DNA from: Sphingomonas nostoxanthinifaciens
Lineage (GTDB): Bacteria > Pseudomonadota > Alphaproteobacteria > Sphingomonadales > Sphingomonadaceae
Direction of reading: 5' to 3'
DNA length: 64,000 bases
NCBI RefSeq assembly: GCF_019930585.1
Contig: NZ_CP082839.1
Span: 2,662,001 to 2,726,000 of the forward strand
This document shows positions 1 through 9,362 of this stretch, piece by piece. Position 1 is the first letter of the stretch. Each line of letters starts with the position of its first letter. A program made the translations under genes and the position numbers. The notes under the pieces were generated by a model. That model worked only from the letters and a program-made list of their open reading frames with translations. It had not been told where the DNA came from and did no database searches.

Positions 1-689
1 CCGCCACTCTCGAAATCCCACGGCTTGCGGAAGACCTCCCACATGCCGGCATAGATTACGTTCGGATCGCCCGGATCGATCTGCACGTCGACCCCGCCGG
101 TGCGGTCGTCGACATGGAGCACGCGCTGCCACGTCTTGCCGCCGTCGCGCGTGCGATAGATGCCGCGCTCGCCGGCGGTGCCGAAGATCGGCCCCAGCGC
201 AGCCACGAACACGGTGTTCGGATCGGTGGCGCTGATCGCCATGCGGCCGATATATTGCGACTCCTTGAGCCCGCTGAACGTCCAGCTCTTGCCCGCGTCG
301 ACCGATTTCCAGACGCCGTTGCCCGCGACGACGTTGCCGCGGATCGCGCCCTCGCCCGTGCCGACATAGAGGATGTTCGGATTGGACGGCGCCACGACGA
401 TCGCGCCGATCGAGGGCGACGCATCGTGCAGATCGTCCCACAGCGGCTTCCACGTCCGGCCCGCATCGGTGGTCTTCCACACGCCGCCGGCGGCCGCGCC
501 GAAATAATAGGTGTTCGGATCGTTCGGCACGCCCGCGACGCCGCTCGCCCGGCCGCCGCGGAACGGGCCGACGAGCCGGTATTTCATCCCCTTGAGCGGC
601 AGGTCCGCCGCCGGGCTGGCGGGCGCCGCCTGCAGCGCGAACGACGTTCCTGCCAGCAGGACCGCAACGGCCATCCGCAACCCGCGCAT
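1..689 (-). CDS. VPS10/BNR-repeat exported protein, 3' part missing
   Basis: Only the first 229 codons are in the window; the gene runs off the left edge. It opens with a short signal peptide (hydrophobic stretch around residues 6-18, ending in an Ala-rich cleavage region) and then the same start as its two upstream paralogues: a GPFRGGR segment, then GGVWKTTDAG, followed by repeated Asp-box-like units of the type S-x-D-x-G-x-x-W. Such repeats build beta-propellers in sialidase, sortilin/VPS10 and photosystem-assembly-like proteins; substrate and activity are unknown. The ATG at 689 has GGAG about six bases upstream and starts 56 bases after the stop of the preceding paralogue, so it is probably the third gene of one operon. 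Confidence 0.85.
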   Translation of the reverse strand, partial: MRGLRMAVAVLLAGTSFALQAAPASPAADLPLKGMKYRLVGPFRGGRASGVAGVPNDPNTYYFGAAAGGVWKTTDAGRTWKPLWDDLHDASPSIGAIVVAPSNPNILYVGTGEGAIRGNVVAGNGVWKSVDAGKSWTFSGLKESQYIGRMAISATDPNTVFVAALGPIFGTAGERGIYRTRDGGKTWQRVLHVDDRTGGVDVQIDPGDPNVIYAGMWEVFRKPWDFESG

Positions 690-745
690 TTTGTTCTCCG
701 TATAGAAATGCATGCCTGTTCGCCGCGTTGTCGCTTGCATCGGCG

Positions 746-3700
746 TCAGCCGGCGATCGCCGGCCGGCCGGCCTTGGCCAGGATCGGGTTCAGCTTCGCG
801 CGCGTCGCCGCCATCGCCTGATCGTAGGCCGTCTGCTGGGCGGCGAGCCGCGCCGTCAGCACGTCCGCCACGACATAGCTCTGGTCGGTCGGCGCGCCCG
901 GCCCGTCCATCGCCACCCGCATCAGCGCGGCGATCTGGTTGTTGAGCTTGATCGGGAAGTTGAGCGGATCCTGCCCGCTGCGATTGCGCACCTGATAGAG
1001 CGCCTCCTCGATCGTGGTCAGCTTGGCGAGCAATGGTGCCGCAGCCCGATCGAGGCCGGGCGCCGCCTTGGCGTCGTCGGCGAGCTTCGCGCGCAGATCG
1101 CGGATATGGATGACCATCGTATTGGCCTGCGACACCTCGTCGCGCAGCCGCATCGCCAGCTTATATTGCTTGTCGAGATCGGCGGCGGTGACGGTGGGCG
1201 TGCGCGGATCGGGCAGGATGGTCAACGTCTGCGTCTGCACGACGCCGTCCGCGGTGACGCGCAGCTGATAGTCGCCGGGGAGCGCCATCGGGCCGCGATC
1301 GGCGCTCGCGCCCCACAGGATCATGCCCGAAAACTTGACCGCGCCCGGCCAATAGCCGTTCCATTCGGTGCGGTTGAGCCCGGCCAGCCGCGTCGGCGGC
1401 TTGGGCTTGGGCCGATCGTCGCCGCCGGTATTCTCCTCGGCCTTCTCAGCTTCCTTGTCCGCCGCCGCGTCGCCGCTGGCGGTGTGGACGACCTGGCCGT
1501 CCTTGAGCACTTCGATCGTGATGTGCGTCGCGGGCTTGGCGAGGCTGTAGTCGATCACCGCCTTGTCGACGCCGCTTGTCATCGGCCGCGGCGCATAGAG
1601 GTGGAGCGGCTCGGCGGCGATGCCGGGCGCGTACTGGCGCAGCGCCGCCACGTCGTCGAGGATGTAGAAGGATCGGCCATGCGTCGCGATCACCACGTCC
1701 GCGCCATGGATCGTGATGTCGGAGACCTGCGTATCGGGCAGGTTCAGCCGCAGCGACTGCCAGTGATCGCCATCGTCGTAGGACAGATAGATGCCATGCT
1801 CGGTGCCGGCATAGAGCATGCCCTCGCGCACCGGATCCTCGCGCACGACGCGCGGGAAATCGTCGGCGGGAATGCCTGCCACGATCTTCGTCCACGTCCG
1901 CCCATAATCGTGCGTGCGGAAGATGTAGGGCGCGCGATCGCCGAGCTGATAGCGATTTGCGGCGAGATAGGCGGTCGCCGCATCATGCCACGACGCATCG
2001 ATGATGCTGATGCGCGAAAAGTTGGGCAGCCCCGCCGGCGTGATCTTCGCCCACGTCTTGCCCGCGTCGCGCGTGAGATAAGCGAGCCCGTCGTCCGATC
2101 CGGTCCAAATCTCGCCCTTCACCGTGCGCGAGGGCGCGACGGCGAAGATCGTGCCGTAGATTTCCGGCCCGTTCTGATCGTGCGTGATCGGGCCGCCGCT
2201 GTCACCCAGCGTCTTGGGATCGGCGCGCGTCAGATCGGGGCTGATCGTCGCCCAGCTCTGCCCCTTGTCGGTGGTGCGGAACAGGTGCTGCGACGAGGTG
2301 TAAATCGTGTTCGGATCGAGCGGATCGAACACGATCGGGAAGGTCCACTGCCAGCGCTCCTTGAGCTCCTTGGCGGGCATGCCCGAGAAGAATAACGGAT
2401 AGACCTGCACGTCGCGCGAAATGCCGGTGTGGCGATTATAGCGGGTCAGCAAAGCGCCCTGGCTGCCGGCGTAGAAGATGTCGGGATCGGTGGGATCGGG
2501 CGCGATATAGCCGCTCTCGCCGCCGCCCACCGCATACAGCCAGTCGCCCGCTTTCTTGGTGGGATCGCGGAAATTCTCGCCGTCGTCGCTCGGCACGCAT
2601 AACGTGCTGTTGTCCTGCTGCGCGCCGCACACTTGGTACGGAATGTCGGCGGTGGTGGCGACGTGATAGAGTTGCGCGGTCGGGTAATTCTCCTGCGTCC
2701 AGCTCTTGCCGCCATTGACCGAGACGCTGGCGCCGCCGTCATTCGCCTGCACCATGCGATCGGGATCATTGGGATCGATCCACAGATCGTGATTGTCGCC
2801 GTGGAGCTGCGGGATACTCTTGAACGTCTTGCCGCCGTCGGTCGAGCGGAAGAACGAGGTGTTCATCGCATAGACGACGTCCTTGTTCTTCGGATCGGTA
2901 TAGACCCGCGTATAATAGAAATTGCGCTGGCGGACCTTGCGGTCGTCGTTGACCTTGGCCCAGGTCGCGCCGCCGTCGTCCGAACGGAAGACGCCGCCAT
3001 TCTCATTCTCGACCATCGCGAAGATGCGCTTCGAATCCGCACCCGAGACCGCGACGCCGATCTTGCCGACGATGCCCGACGGCAGGCCCGGATTGCGGGT
3101 GATGTCCGTCCACGTGTCGCCGCCGTCGGTCGACTTGTAGAGCCCGCTCGCCGGGCCGCCGCTGGAGAGCGACCATGGCGTGCGGTAGACGTCCCAGATC
3201 GCGGCGAACATCGTCTTGGGATCGTTCGGATCGATCGACAGGTCGACCGCGCCGGCGACGTCGTTCTTGTAGAGGATCTTCTGCCACGTCGCGCCGCCGT
3301 CGCGCGAACGATAGACGCCGCGCGCGCTGCTCTTGTCATAGGGGTGGCCGAGCGCCGCGACGTAGACGAGGTTGGGATCCTTGGGGTCGACGCGGATACG
3401 CGCGATCGACTGCGTGTCGCGCAGCCCGATATTCTTCCACGTCTTGCCGCCGTCGGTCGACTTGTAGACGCCGTCGCCCTGCATGACGTTGCCGCGCAGC
3501 TCGGTCTCGCCCATGCCGACATAGACGATGTCGGGGTTGGACGGCGCGACCGCGACCGCGCCGACCGAGGAGCTTCCGATCTTCTGATCGGTCACCGCCG
3601 CCCAGCTCGTGCCGCCGTCGGTGGTCTTCCACAGGCCGCCGCCGACCGCGCCGAAATAATATTCGAGCGGACGGCCGGGGCTGCCGGCCGCGGTGATCGA

Positions 3701-3832
3701 GCGACCGCCGCGGTTCGGCCCGATGTTGCGCCACTTGAGCGGCCCGAACGAGACGTCCGACTGCGCGTGCGCGATCGAACTCCCCGCCAGCAGACCGCAC
3801 AGGAAGATGCGCGCAAGCCTTAGCCCTACCAT
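746..3832 (-). CDS. VPS10/BNR-repeat exported protein
   Basis: A protein of 1028 residues. It begins with a signal peptide (hydrophobic core LARIFLCGLLAGSS, Ala-His-Ala-Gln cleavage region near residue 24), then GGGLWKTTDGG and many Asp-box-type repeats (for example STDGGKTW and SDDGGATW) across roughly residues 45-680, as expected for two sortilin/VPS10-like beta-propellers. A C-terminal extension of about 300 residues has beta-sandwich-like and coiled segments. It should be periplasmic or surface exposed. An open frame extends upstream to a TTG at 3877, but the ATG at 3832 carries a GGGGA Shine-Dalgarno and places the signal peptide at the terminus. The upstream paralogue stops 41 bases away. 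Many database relatives are called glycosyl hydrolase, but no catalytic residues can be assigned here. Confidence 0.88.
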   Translation of the reverse strand: MVGLRLARIFLCGLLAGSSIAHAQSDVSFGPLKWRNIGPNRGGRSITAAGSPGRPLEYYFGAVGGGLWKTTDGGTSWAAVTDQKIGSSSVGAVAVAPSNPDIVYVGMGETELRGNVMQGDGVYKSTDGGKTWKNIGLRDTQSIARIRVDPKDPNLVYVAALGHPYDKSSARGVYRSRDGGATWQKILYKNDVAGAVDLSIDPNDPKTMFAAIWDVYRTPWSLSSGGPASGLYKSTDGGDTWTDITRNPGLPSGIVGKIGVAVSGADSKRIFAMVENENGGVFRSDDGGATWAKVNDDRKVRQRNFYYTRVYTDPKNKDVVYAMNTSFFRSTDGGKTFKSIPQLHGDNHDLWIDPNDPDRMVQANDGGASVSVNGGKSWTQENYPTAQLYHVATTADIPYQVCGAQQDNSTLCVPSDDGENFRDPTKKAGDWLYAVGGGESGYIAPDPTDPDIFYAGSQGALLTRYNRHTGISRDVQVYPLFFSGMPAKELKERWQWTFPIVFDPLDPNTIYTSSQHLFRTTDKGQSWATISPDLTRADPKTLGDSGGPITHDQNGPEIYGTIFAVAPSRTVKGEIWTGSDDGLAYLTRDAGKTWAKITPAGLPNFSRISIIDASWHDAATAYLAANRYQLGDRAPYIFRTHDYGRTWTKIVAGIPADDFPRVVREDPVREGMLYAGTEHGIYLSYDDGDHWQSLRLNLPDTQVSDITIHGADVVIATHGRSFYILDDVAALRQYAPGIAAEPLHLYAPRPMTSGVDKAVIDYSLAKPATHITIEVLKDGQVVHTASGDAAADKEAEKAEENTGGDDRPKPKPPTRLAGLNRTEWNGYWPGAVKFSGMILWGASADRGPMALPGDYQLRVTADGVVQTQTLTILPDPRTPTVTAADLDKQYKLAMRLRDEVSQANTMVIHIRDLRAKLADDAKAAPGLDRAAAPLLAKLTTIEEALYQVRNRSGQDPLNFPIKLNNQIAALMRVAMDGPGAPTDQSYVVADVLTARLAAQQTAYDQAMAATRAKLNPILAKAGRPAIAG

Positions 3833-3873
3833 GTCTCGTCCCCGCAAAGTCGTGTCAGCGCCCCGGCGCCGGA

Positions 3874-6800
3874 TCAATTGTCGTCATTGTCATCATCGTC
3901 GTCGTCCGGCGAGGCACCCGTCATCCCGCCGCTGACATAGCGCGCATAATCGTCCGGCGTGGCCGGGCCGATGATCTTGTCGAGCGTGGCGGTGGCGGTG
4001 TCGATCTTCTGGCGCAGTACGGCGTAGCGATCGATCGCATCCTGTCCGACCTTCTGGTCGGTCATGGTGTTCTCGCTGTACAGGTAGGTCACCTGCGACT
4101 GCAGCGCCGGCTGGCTGTAGCGGATGCGCGGCGTGATCAGCTCCGCCGCCAGTACGTCGAGCGCCTTTTCCTTGGCACGGTCGGGATGCGCCTTGAGCTG
4201 TGCCTCGGCATCCTGGATGCGCGCCACGGTGAAGTTGGTATCCTGCACCAGCTTCAGCGCGCGCAGATTGTGCTGCAGCTGCGCCTGCAGATCGGCATCG
4301 CTCACCCCGTCGGCGACGACGCGCGGATCCTCGACGATGTCGAGCGGCTGGCGCGCGGTGACGCTACCTTCGGTGAACACCACCGTATAATGGCCGGGCG
4401 CCGCGACCGGACCGGCCGGCGCGCGCGGCGCGTTGGCACCGGGCGTGGGGGCGCCGGCGGGCGACGCCGGCATGCCCGCATAGCGCAGATCCCAGGTGAA
4501 GCGGTGCATGCCCGGCTTGGCGTCGAGCCGGGTCGAATAAGACGGCCGGAAATGCAGCCCGTCATCCTCCCCGCCCCCGCCGGCCGCGCGACCCGCCGTC
4601 GCAGCGCTGCTGAACGAGCGGACCGGCTGCCCATTGGCATCGAGGATCGTGAGCGTGACCGGTGCCGCCTGCGCGTCGGCGCCCACGAAATAGTCGATCT
4701 GCGCGCCGTCGAGCGGATATTCCGGGCCGGTGCCCGGTGCGGGGCCATGATCGCCCGCCGCCGGAATACGGATCGCGGTCGCCGGCTTGTACAGCCGCGT
4801 CGCGGCCGCCGCCGAGGGAGCCGGGAGCTGGCGCAGCGGCGAGAGATTGCCGAGGATCCAGAAGCCGCGCCCCTGCGTCGACAATTGCAGGTCGCCATGC
4901 GTCAGCCGGATGTCGGTCACCGGCACGGCCGGCAGGTTGAGCTGCAGGCTCTGCCAATGCGCGCCGCGATCGAACGAGGCGTACAGGCCGAACTCGGTGC
5001 CGGCATAAAGAAGGCCGGGACGCTCGGGATCCTCGCGCACCACGCGCGTGGGCTCGTCCCTGGCGATGCCGTTGGTGCCGTCGGTCAACCGCGTCCAGCT
5101 CTTGCCGTAATCGTCGGTGAGATAGATGTAGGGCTGGAAGTCGCCGAGCAGATAGCGATAGATGGCGATATAGGCGGTGCCGGGTTCGCGCACGCCGGGC
5201 TCGATATTCTGCACGCGGCCGCCGGGCAGCAGCCCCTTCGGCGTCACGTTGGTCCACGTCTTGCCCGCATCCTGCGTCACGTAGACGAGGCCGTCGTTCG
5301 ATCCGGTCCAGATCACGCCCGGCTTCACCGCGGATTCGCGGATCGCATAGACGGTCGAATACATCTCCTCGCCCGTCGCATCGCGCGTGATCGGCTCGCC
5401 CGATCCATATTGCGTGCCCTTGGGCTTCGCCGTGAGATCGGGGCTGATCCGCTCCCAATGTACGCCGCCGTCGCGCGAGCGGTGCAGATATTGCGAGCCG
5501 TAATAGACCGTCTCCGGATCGACCGGCGAGATCTCCATCGGCGCGACCCGCTGGAAGCGATAGGTCAGGTTGGTCGGCTCGCTGCCGTACAGGCTCTCGC
5601 CACCGATCCAGTAACGCTGCTCGTTATTGTTGCTGCTGATGTTCAGGCGCGTGAACTGCCCCTTGCAGCCGCCCCAGACGATGTTGGGATCGTGCAGCTT
5701 CGGAATGCTCGGCCCGGTCTCGCAGCCCGGCCCCTCGCGGAAGGCCTGCCCGGTGCCGGTGGGCAGCGAGGTGACGATCACCGTCGTATTGTCCTGCTGC
5801 GCCCCATAGAGCCGGTACGGAAACTGATCGTCGACCGCGACCTGGTAGATTTCGGCGGTCGGCTGGTTCGATTGCGGGCTCCAGCTCGCACCGCCATCGT
5901 AGGAGATGTTGGCGCCGCCATCGTTCGACTGGATCATGATCCGGCTGTCGTGCGGGTTCATCCAGATGTCGTGATTGTCGCCGTGCGGCACGCGCTGGGT
6001 GGCGAAGGTCTTGCCGCCGTCGGTCGACTTGAACCAGTCCTCGTCACCAACATAGACCACGTCCGGGTTCATCGGGTCGACGCCGAGCGTGGTATAGTAG
6101 AATGGCCGCGCGATGATCCGGCCCTCGTCGTCGACGTGGCTCCAGGTCGCGCCGGCATCGTCCGAACGGTAGAGGCCCGAGCCGGGCTTCGCCTCGATCA
6201 GCGCGTAAATGCGGTCGGGCGCGGCGGGCGTCACGCCGACGTTGGAGCGGCCGAACTCGCCGCCGGTCGGCAGGCCGCCGCCCAGCTTGGTCCAATGATC
6301 GCCGCCGTCGACCGACTTGTAGATGCCGCCGTCCTTGCTGCCGGAGACGATCGTCCACGGCTTGCGGCGGCCGTGCCAGATCGAGGCGAACAGCACGTTG
6401 GGATGCCCCGGCTGGATCTCGACATCGGCCGCGCCGAGCTCGTCGGAAACGTACAGCACCTTCGTCCACGTCTTGCCGCCGTCGCGCGAGCGATAGATGC
6501 CGCGGTCGGGCGTCGGCTTGAACGGATCGCCGCCCGCCGCGACGAACAATTCGTCGGGGTTGGTCGGGTTGATGCGGATCGTCGCGATCTGCCCCACGTC
6601 GCGCAGCCCGGTGAAGGTCCACGTCTTGCCGGCATCGACCGACTTGTAGATGCCGCGCCCGATCGAGACGTTGCTGCGGATCTTGGACGATCCGGTCCCG
6701 GCATAGATGATGTCGGGATTGCTCTCCGCCACCGCCACTGCGCCCATCGAGCCGACCGCGAACTGGCCGTCGGTCATATTGTGCCAGTTATGGCCGCCGT

Positions 6801-7032
6801 CGGTGGTCTTCCACACGCCGCCGCCGACCGTGCCCATGTAGAAGGTCTGCGGCTGCGACGGCACGCCGGTGACCGTCGTCACGCGCCCGCCGCGCCACGG
6901 GCCGGCGTCGCGATAATGTAGCCCGGCCCATTGCGACGGATCGTAGGCCATGTTCGAGGTTGCGGCGACGATCGGGCCGGTCGCGACGAACGAAAGAAGG
7001 ATCGGAAGGGTTTTCATCGCCTTGATCGGCAT
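3874..7032 (-). CDS. VPS10/BNR-repeat exported protein with poly-Asp tail
   Basis: First gene of the tandem triplet, 1052 residues from the ATG at 7032 (AGGGA ten bases upstream; ATG 7017 and GTG 7041 are alternatives). A signal peptide is visible (LPILLSFVATGPIVA), followed by GGGVWKTTDGG and about a dozen Asp-box repeats over residues 40-720. The C-terminal third is a separate domain rich in Ala, Pro and Asp. The last residues form an acidic tail of Asp broken only by Asn, absent from the neighbour at 746-3832. The protein probably acts in the periplasm or at the outer membrane. Divergence from a TonB receptor suggests a joint uptake or processing role, but that is inference. Confidence 0.88.
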   Translation of the reverse strand: MPIKAMKTLPILLSFVATGPIVAATSNMAYDPSQWAGLHYRDAGPWRGGRVTTVTGVPSQPQTFYMGTVGGGVWKTTDGGHNWHNMTDGQFAVGSMGAVAVAESNPDIIYAGTGSSKIRSNVSIGRGIYKSVDAGKTWTFTGLRDVGQIATIRINPTNPDELFVAAGGDPFKPTPDRGIYRSRDGGKTWTKVLYVSDELGAADVEIQPGHPNVLFASIWHGRRKPWTIVSGSKDGGIYKSVDGGDHWTKLGGGLPTGGEFGRSNVGVTPAAPDRIYALIEAKPGSGLYRSDDAGATWSHVDDEGRIIARPFYYTTLGVDPMNPDVVYVGDEDWFKSTDGGKTFATQRVPHGDNHDIWMNPHDSRIMIQSNDGGANISYDGGASWSPQSNQPTAEIYQVAVDDQFPYRLYGAQQDNTTVIVTSLPTGTGQAFREGPGCETGPSIPKLHDPNIVWGGCKGQFTRLNISSNNNEQRYWIGGESLYGSEPTNLTYRFQRVAPMEISPVDPETVYYGSQYLHRSRDGGVHWERISPDLTAKPKGTQYGSGEPITRDATGEEMYSTVYAIRESAVKPGVIWTGSNDGLVYVTQDAGKTWTNVTPKGLLPGGRVQNIEPGVREPGTAYIAIYRYLLGDFQPYIYLTDDYGKSWTRLTDGTNGIARDEPTRVVREDPERPGLLYAGTEFGLYASFDRGAHWQSLQLNLPAVPVTDIRLTHGDLQLSTQGRGFWILGNLSPLRQLPAPSAAAATRLYKPATAIRIPAAGDHGPAPGTGPEYPLDGAQIDYFVGADAQAAPVTLTILDANGQPVRSFSSAATAGRAAGGGGEDDGLHFRPSYSTRLDAKPGMHRFTWDLRYAGMPASPAGAPTPGANAPRAPAGPVAAPGHYTVVFTEGSVTARQPLDIVEDPRVVADGVSDADLQAQLQHNLRALKLVQDTNFTVARIQDAEAQLKAHPDRAKEKALDVLAAELITPRIRYSQPALQSQVTYLYSENTMTDQKVGQDAIDRYAVLRQKIDTATATLDKIIGPATPDDYARYVSGGMTGASPDDDDDDNDDN

Positions 7033-7075
7033 CTGTCGCACGTCCCTATGTCAAACTGTTGCGCCGAAAGAGCAG

Positions 7076-7089
7076 ATTCGTATACGAAT
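7076..7089. promoter_or_regulatory. Perfect 14-bp palindrome between divergent genes
   Basis: ATTCGTATACGAAT reads identically on both strands. It lies in the short gap between the VPS10-like operon (starts 7032, minus) and the TonB receptor (plus) and overlaps the candidate ATG at 7088. The position fits an operator controlling both directions, but no regulator can be named. Confidence 0.4.
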
Positions 7090-9322
7090 GAATAGGCTTA
7101 AAACGCTGCGACGGCACAATGCTGCGCAGAGGGCGGACGCCGCTAGCGGTCGACAAAAGAGGGGTTTGGCCATTCGCACTGCAACACGCCGTCGCGCGCT
7201 CGTCCTGGCGACCTGCGCGCTCCCGATCTTCCCGCTCGCCGCGCAGCGCGCGCCGTATCACGAGCCCCCGCCGGAGCAGAGCACCATCGTGGTCGTCGGC
7301 GCGCACAATGACGACACGCCAGCGAAGCTCGATCATATCTCGCCCGAGGTGGACGGCACCAAGATCACCGTCACCAAGAAGACCTCGGTCACCAAGCTCA
7401 ATCTCGTCCCGACGGTCATCGACAATAATCAGCGCCAGCTGTTCGCACGCCTGCCCGGCCTGCTCGTGACCGATCAGCAGACGCCGTCGCAGTTCAACCT
7501 CAATTACCGCGGCCTCGGCAATCCGCAGGAATCCGAATTCGTACTGGCGCTGCAGGACGGCCTGCCGATCTCGACCGACTGGATCGGCTTCCCGACGCTC
7601 TATTACCAGCCGCTGCCGCAGGGCATCGCCAGGGTGGAGCTGATCCGCGGCGGATCGAGCCTGCTCTACGGCCCCAATCCGGCCCCGGCACTGAACTTCG
7701 TGTCGAAGCGGCCGACGCCGGGCGAGCCGATCGGCGGCTATAGCGAGAATGTCGGCGGGAGCGACGGGCTCTTCTCCACCTACAATGCGATCGAGGGCAC
7801 GTCGGGCAAGTTCGAGTTCCGCGCCGCCTTCGGCGCGACACGCAGCGACGGCCAGCGCCAGAATGCGGGCTCGCGGCTGCTGCAGGGCGACGTCTATCTC
7901 GCCTATCGCGCGAGCAAGGATCAGCTCTGGTATGTCGACGTCAATCATTACGACGTCAGCGCGGGCGACCCAGGCCGCATCGGCTATTCGCAGTTCCAGA
8001 GCGACCCGAATTACGCGCCAACCCCGTACAATCGCGACTGGGTGCGCCGCACCGCCGTCACGCTCGGCAACCAGAGCAATCTCGGCAATGGCTGGAAGCT
8101 CGACGCGAAGGCGTGGTTCGCGTGGCAGAATTTGTCGAGCCGGGCGGCTGCCAATCAGGCACCCGGTGCCGCGGCGCCGACGACGACCACGATCACCGAC
8201 GAGGAGTTCCGCAGCCAGGGGATCGATGCCCGGCTGGTCAAGCGCTGGGGCCATGGCAACGCGCTCACGGTGGGCGCGGTCGGCTATCATGACAGCGCAC
8301 CCTATCTGCAATGGACCAGCACGAACCTGGTGCAGGCGCGCGACGACCATTCGGGCACGCCTCGCCTCAACCAGGATCGCGACAGCACCTATGCCGCGAT
8401 CTTCGCCGAGAACGTGTTCCGCCTGCCGCACAGCTGGCACATCGTGCCCTCCGTCCGGGTCGAGCGCGAATCGATCGACATCAACGAGACCGTGCGCCCG
8501 CCATTCCTCACGCGGTCGCTGATCGACGAGAAGGTCGTGCGCTGGGTGCCGCTCGGCGGCCTCGGCGCGGGCTTCGACTTCGGCAACCAGAACGAGACCT
8601 ATTTCAGCGTCACGCAGGGCTATCGCCCGCTGCGCTTCTTCGACGTCGCCTCGCCCTTCGCCAATGTCGGCCCCGGCAACGTCGCCGATCCGTCGAAGTC
8701 GCTGTCGTTCGAGGCAGGCGTCCACGGCACGCCGATCAAGGGCCTGTTCTACGATGCCGGCCTGTTCTGGATCGATTTCCGCAACCGGATCGAGACGATC
8801 ACGCTGTCGGCCACGGATTCGGTCAATCGCAACAGCGGCAACACCCGCCATCGCGGCTTCGAGGGCGAATTGTCCTACGATTTCCTCGCGGGCAACAAGA
8901 GCGGGCGCCACCTGACCGCCTTCGGCAACCTCAGCCTGCTGGACGCGACCTTCACCAAGAGCCTGCTGGTGGATCGCGCGGGCGACACCCCGGCCTACGC
9001 CCCGCACGTCATCGCCAAATACGGTATCAGCATCATGCGCGACCGGCGTTACGACCTGAGCGTGTCGGGCCAGACGGTCAGCTCGCAATATTGGCAGGAT
9101 TCGGACCTGCCGATCGGCACCGGCGCGAGCTTCATCCCCGCGAAGGTGCCCGGCTACACGGTGGTCGACATTTCAGGCGACTATTATCTGACGAAGAACC
9201 TGCGCCTGCTCGGCGGCATCTCGAACGTCGGCAACCGCAAATATTATGTGCGCGTGTTCCAGAACGGGATCGAGCCGGCACGCACGCGCAAAATCTATGG
9301 CGGCGTCGCGGTCGGTTTCTAG
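7088..9322 (+). CDS. TonB-dependent receptor, FecA-like
   Basis: Outer-membrane active transporter of about 744 residues. The plug region contains RLPGLLV, the FecA-type stretch with NYRGLG and LQDGLPIS, and VELIRGGSSLLYGPN near residues 180-200. The rest is an alternating aromatic beta-barrel ending in a terminal Phe (GVAVGF). The FecA-like plug suggests ferric citrate or a related ferric chelate. The following gene is a PepSY membrane protein, a common partner in iron or siderophore uptake. The start is uncertain: ATG 7088 gives a long basic leader and overlaps a palindrome, while a TTG at 7166 would place RRRALVLATCALP as a conventional signal peptide. The VPS10-like operon is transcribed divergently. 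Confidence 0.9.
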   Translation: MNRLKTLRRHNAAQRADAASGRQKRGLAIRTATRRRALVLATCALPIFPLAAQRAPYHEPPPEQSTIVVVGAHNDDTPAKLDHISPEVDGTKITVTKKTSVTKLNLVPTVIDNNQRQLFARLPGLLVTDQQTPSQFNLNYRGLGNPQESEFVLALQDGLPISTDWIGFPTLYYQPLPQGIARVELIRGGSSLLYGPNPAPALNFVSKRPTPGEPIGGYSENVGGSDGLFSTYNAIEGTSGKFEFRAAFGATRSDGQRQNAGSRLLQGDVYLAYRASKDQLWYVDVNHYDVSAGDPGRIGYSQFQSDPNYAPTPYNRDWVRRTAVTLGNQSNLGNGWKLDAKAWFAWQNLSSRAAANQAPGAAAPTTTTITDEEFRSQGIDARLVKRWGHGNALTVGAVGYHDSAPYLQWTSTNLVQARDDHSGTPRLNQDRDSTYAAIFAENVFRLPHSWHIVPSVRVERESIDINETVRPPFLTRSLIDEKVVRWVPLGGLGAGFDFGNQNETYFSVTQGYRPLRFFDVASPFANVGPGNVADPSKSLSFEAGVHGTPIKGLFYDAGLFWIDFRNRIETITLSATDSVNRNSGNTRHRGFEGELSYDFLAGNKSGRHLTAFGNLSLLDATFTKSLLVDRAGDTPAYAPHVIAKYGISIMRDRRYDLSVSGQTVSSQYWQDSDLPIGTGASFIPAKVPGYTVVDISGDYYLTKNLRLLGGISNVGNRKYYVRVFQNGIEPARTRKIYGGVAVGF

Positions 9323-9362
9323 CCGCGAACGATCGTGACGAAGGCTGGGAGCTGATCCGAAA

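Noticed and set aside
728..2395. Long open frame antisense to the VPS10-like gene
   Set aside because: Arg/Asp/Ala-rich shadow frame typical of GC-rich genes; the opposite strand has clear repeats and a signal peptide.
4186..6921. 911-codon open frame antisense to the first VPS10-like gene
   Set aside because: Mirror-frame composition and no family features; the minus-strand gene is certain.
7046..9088. 680-codon antisense frame over the FecA-like receptor
   Set aside because: No motif or ribosome site; the receptor on plus has full plug and barrel signatures.
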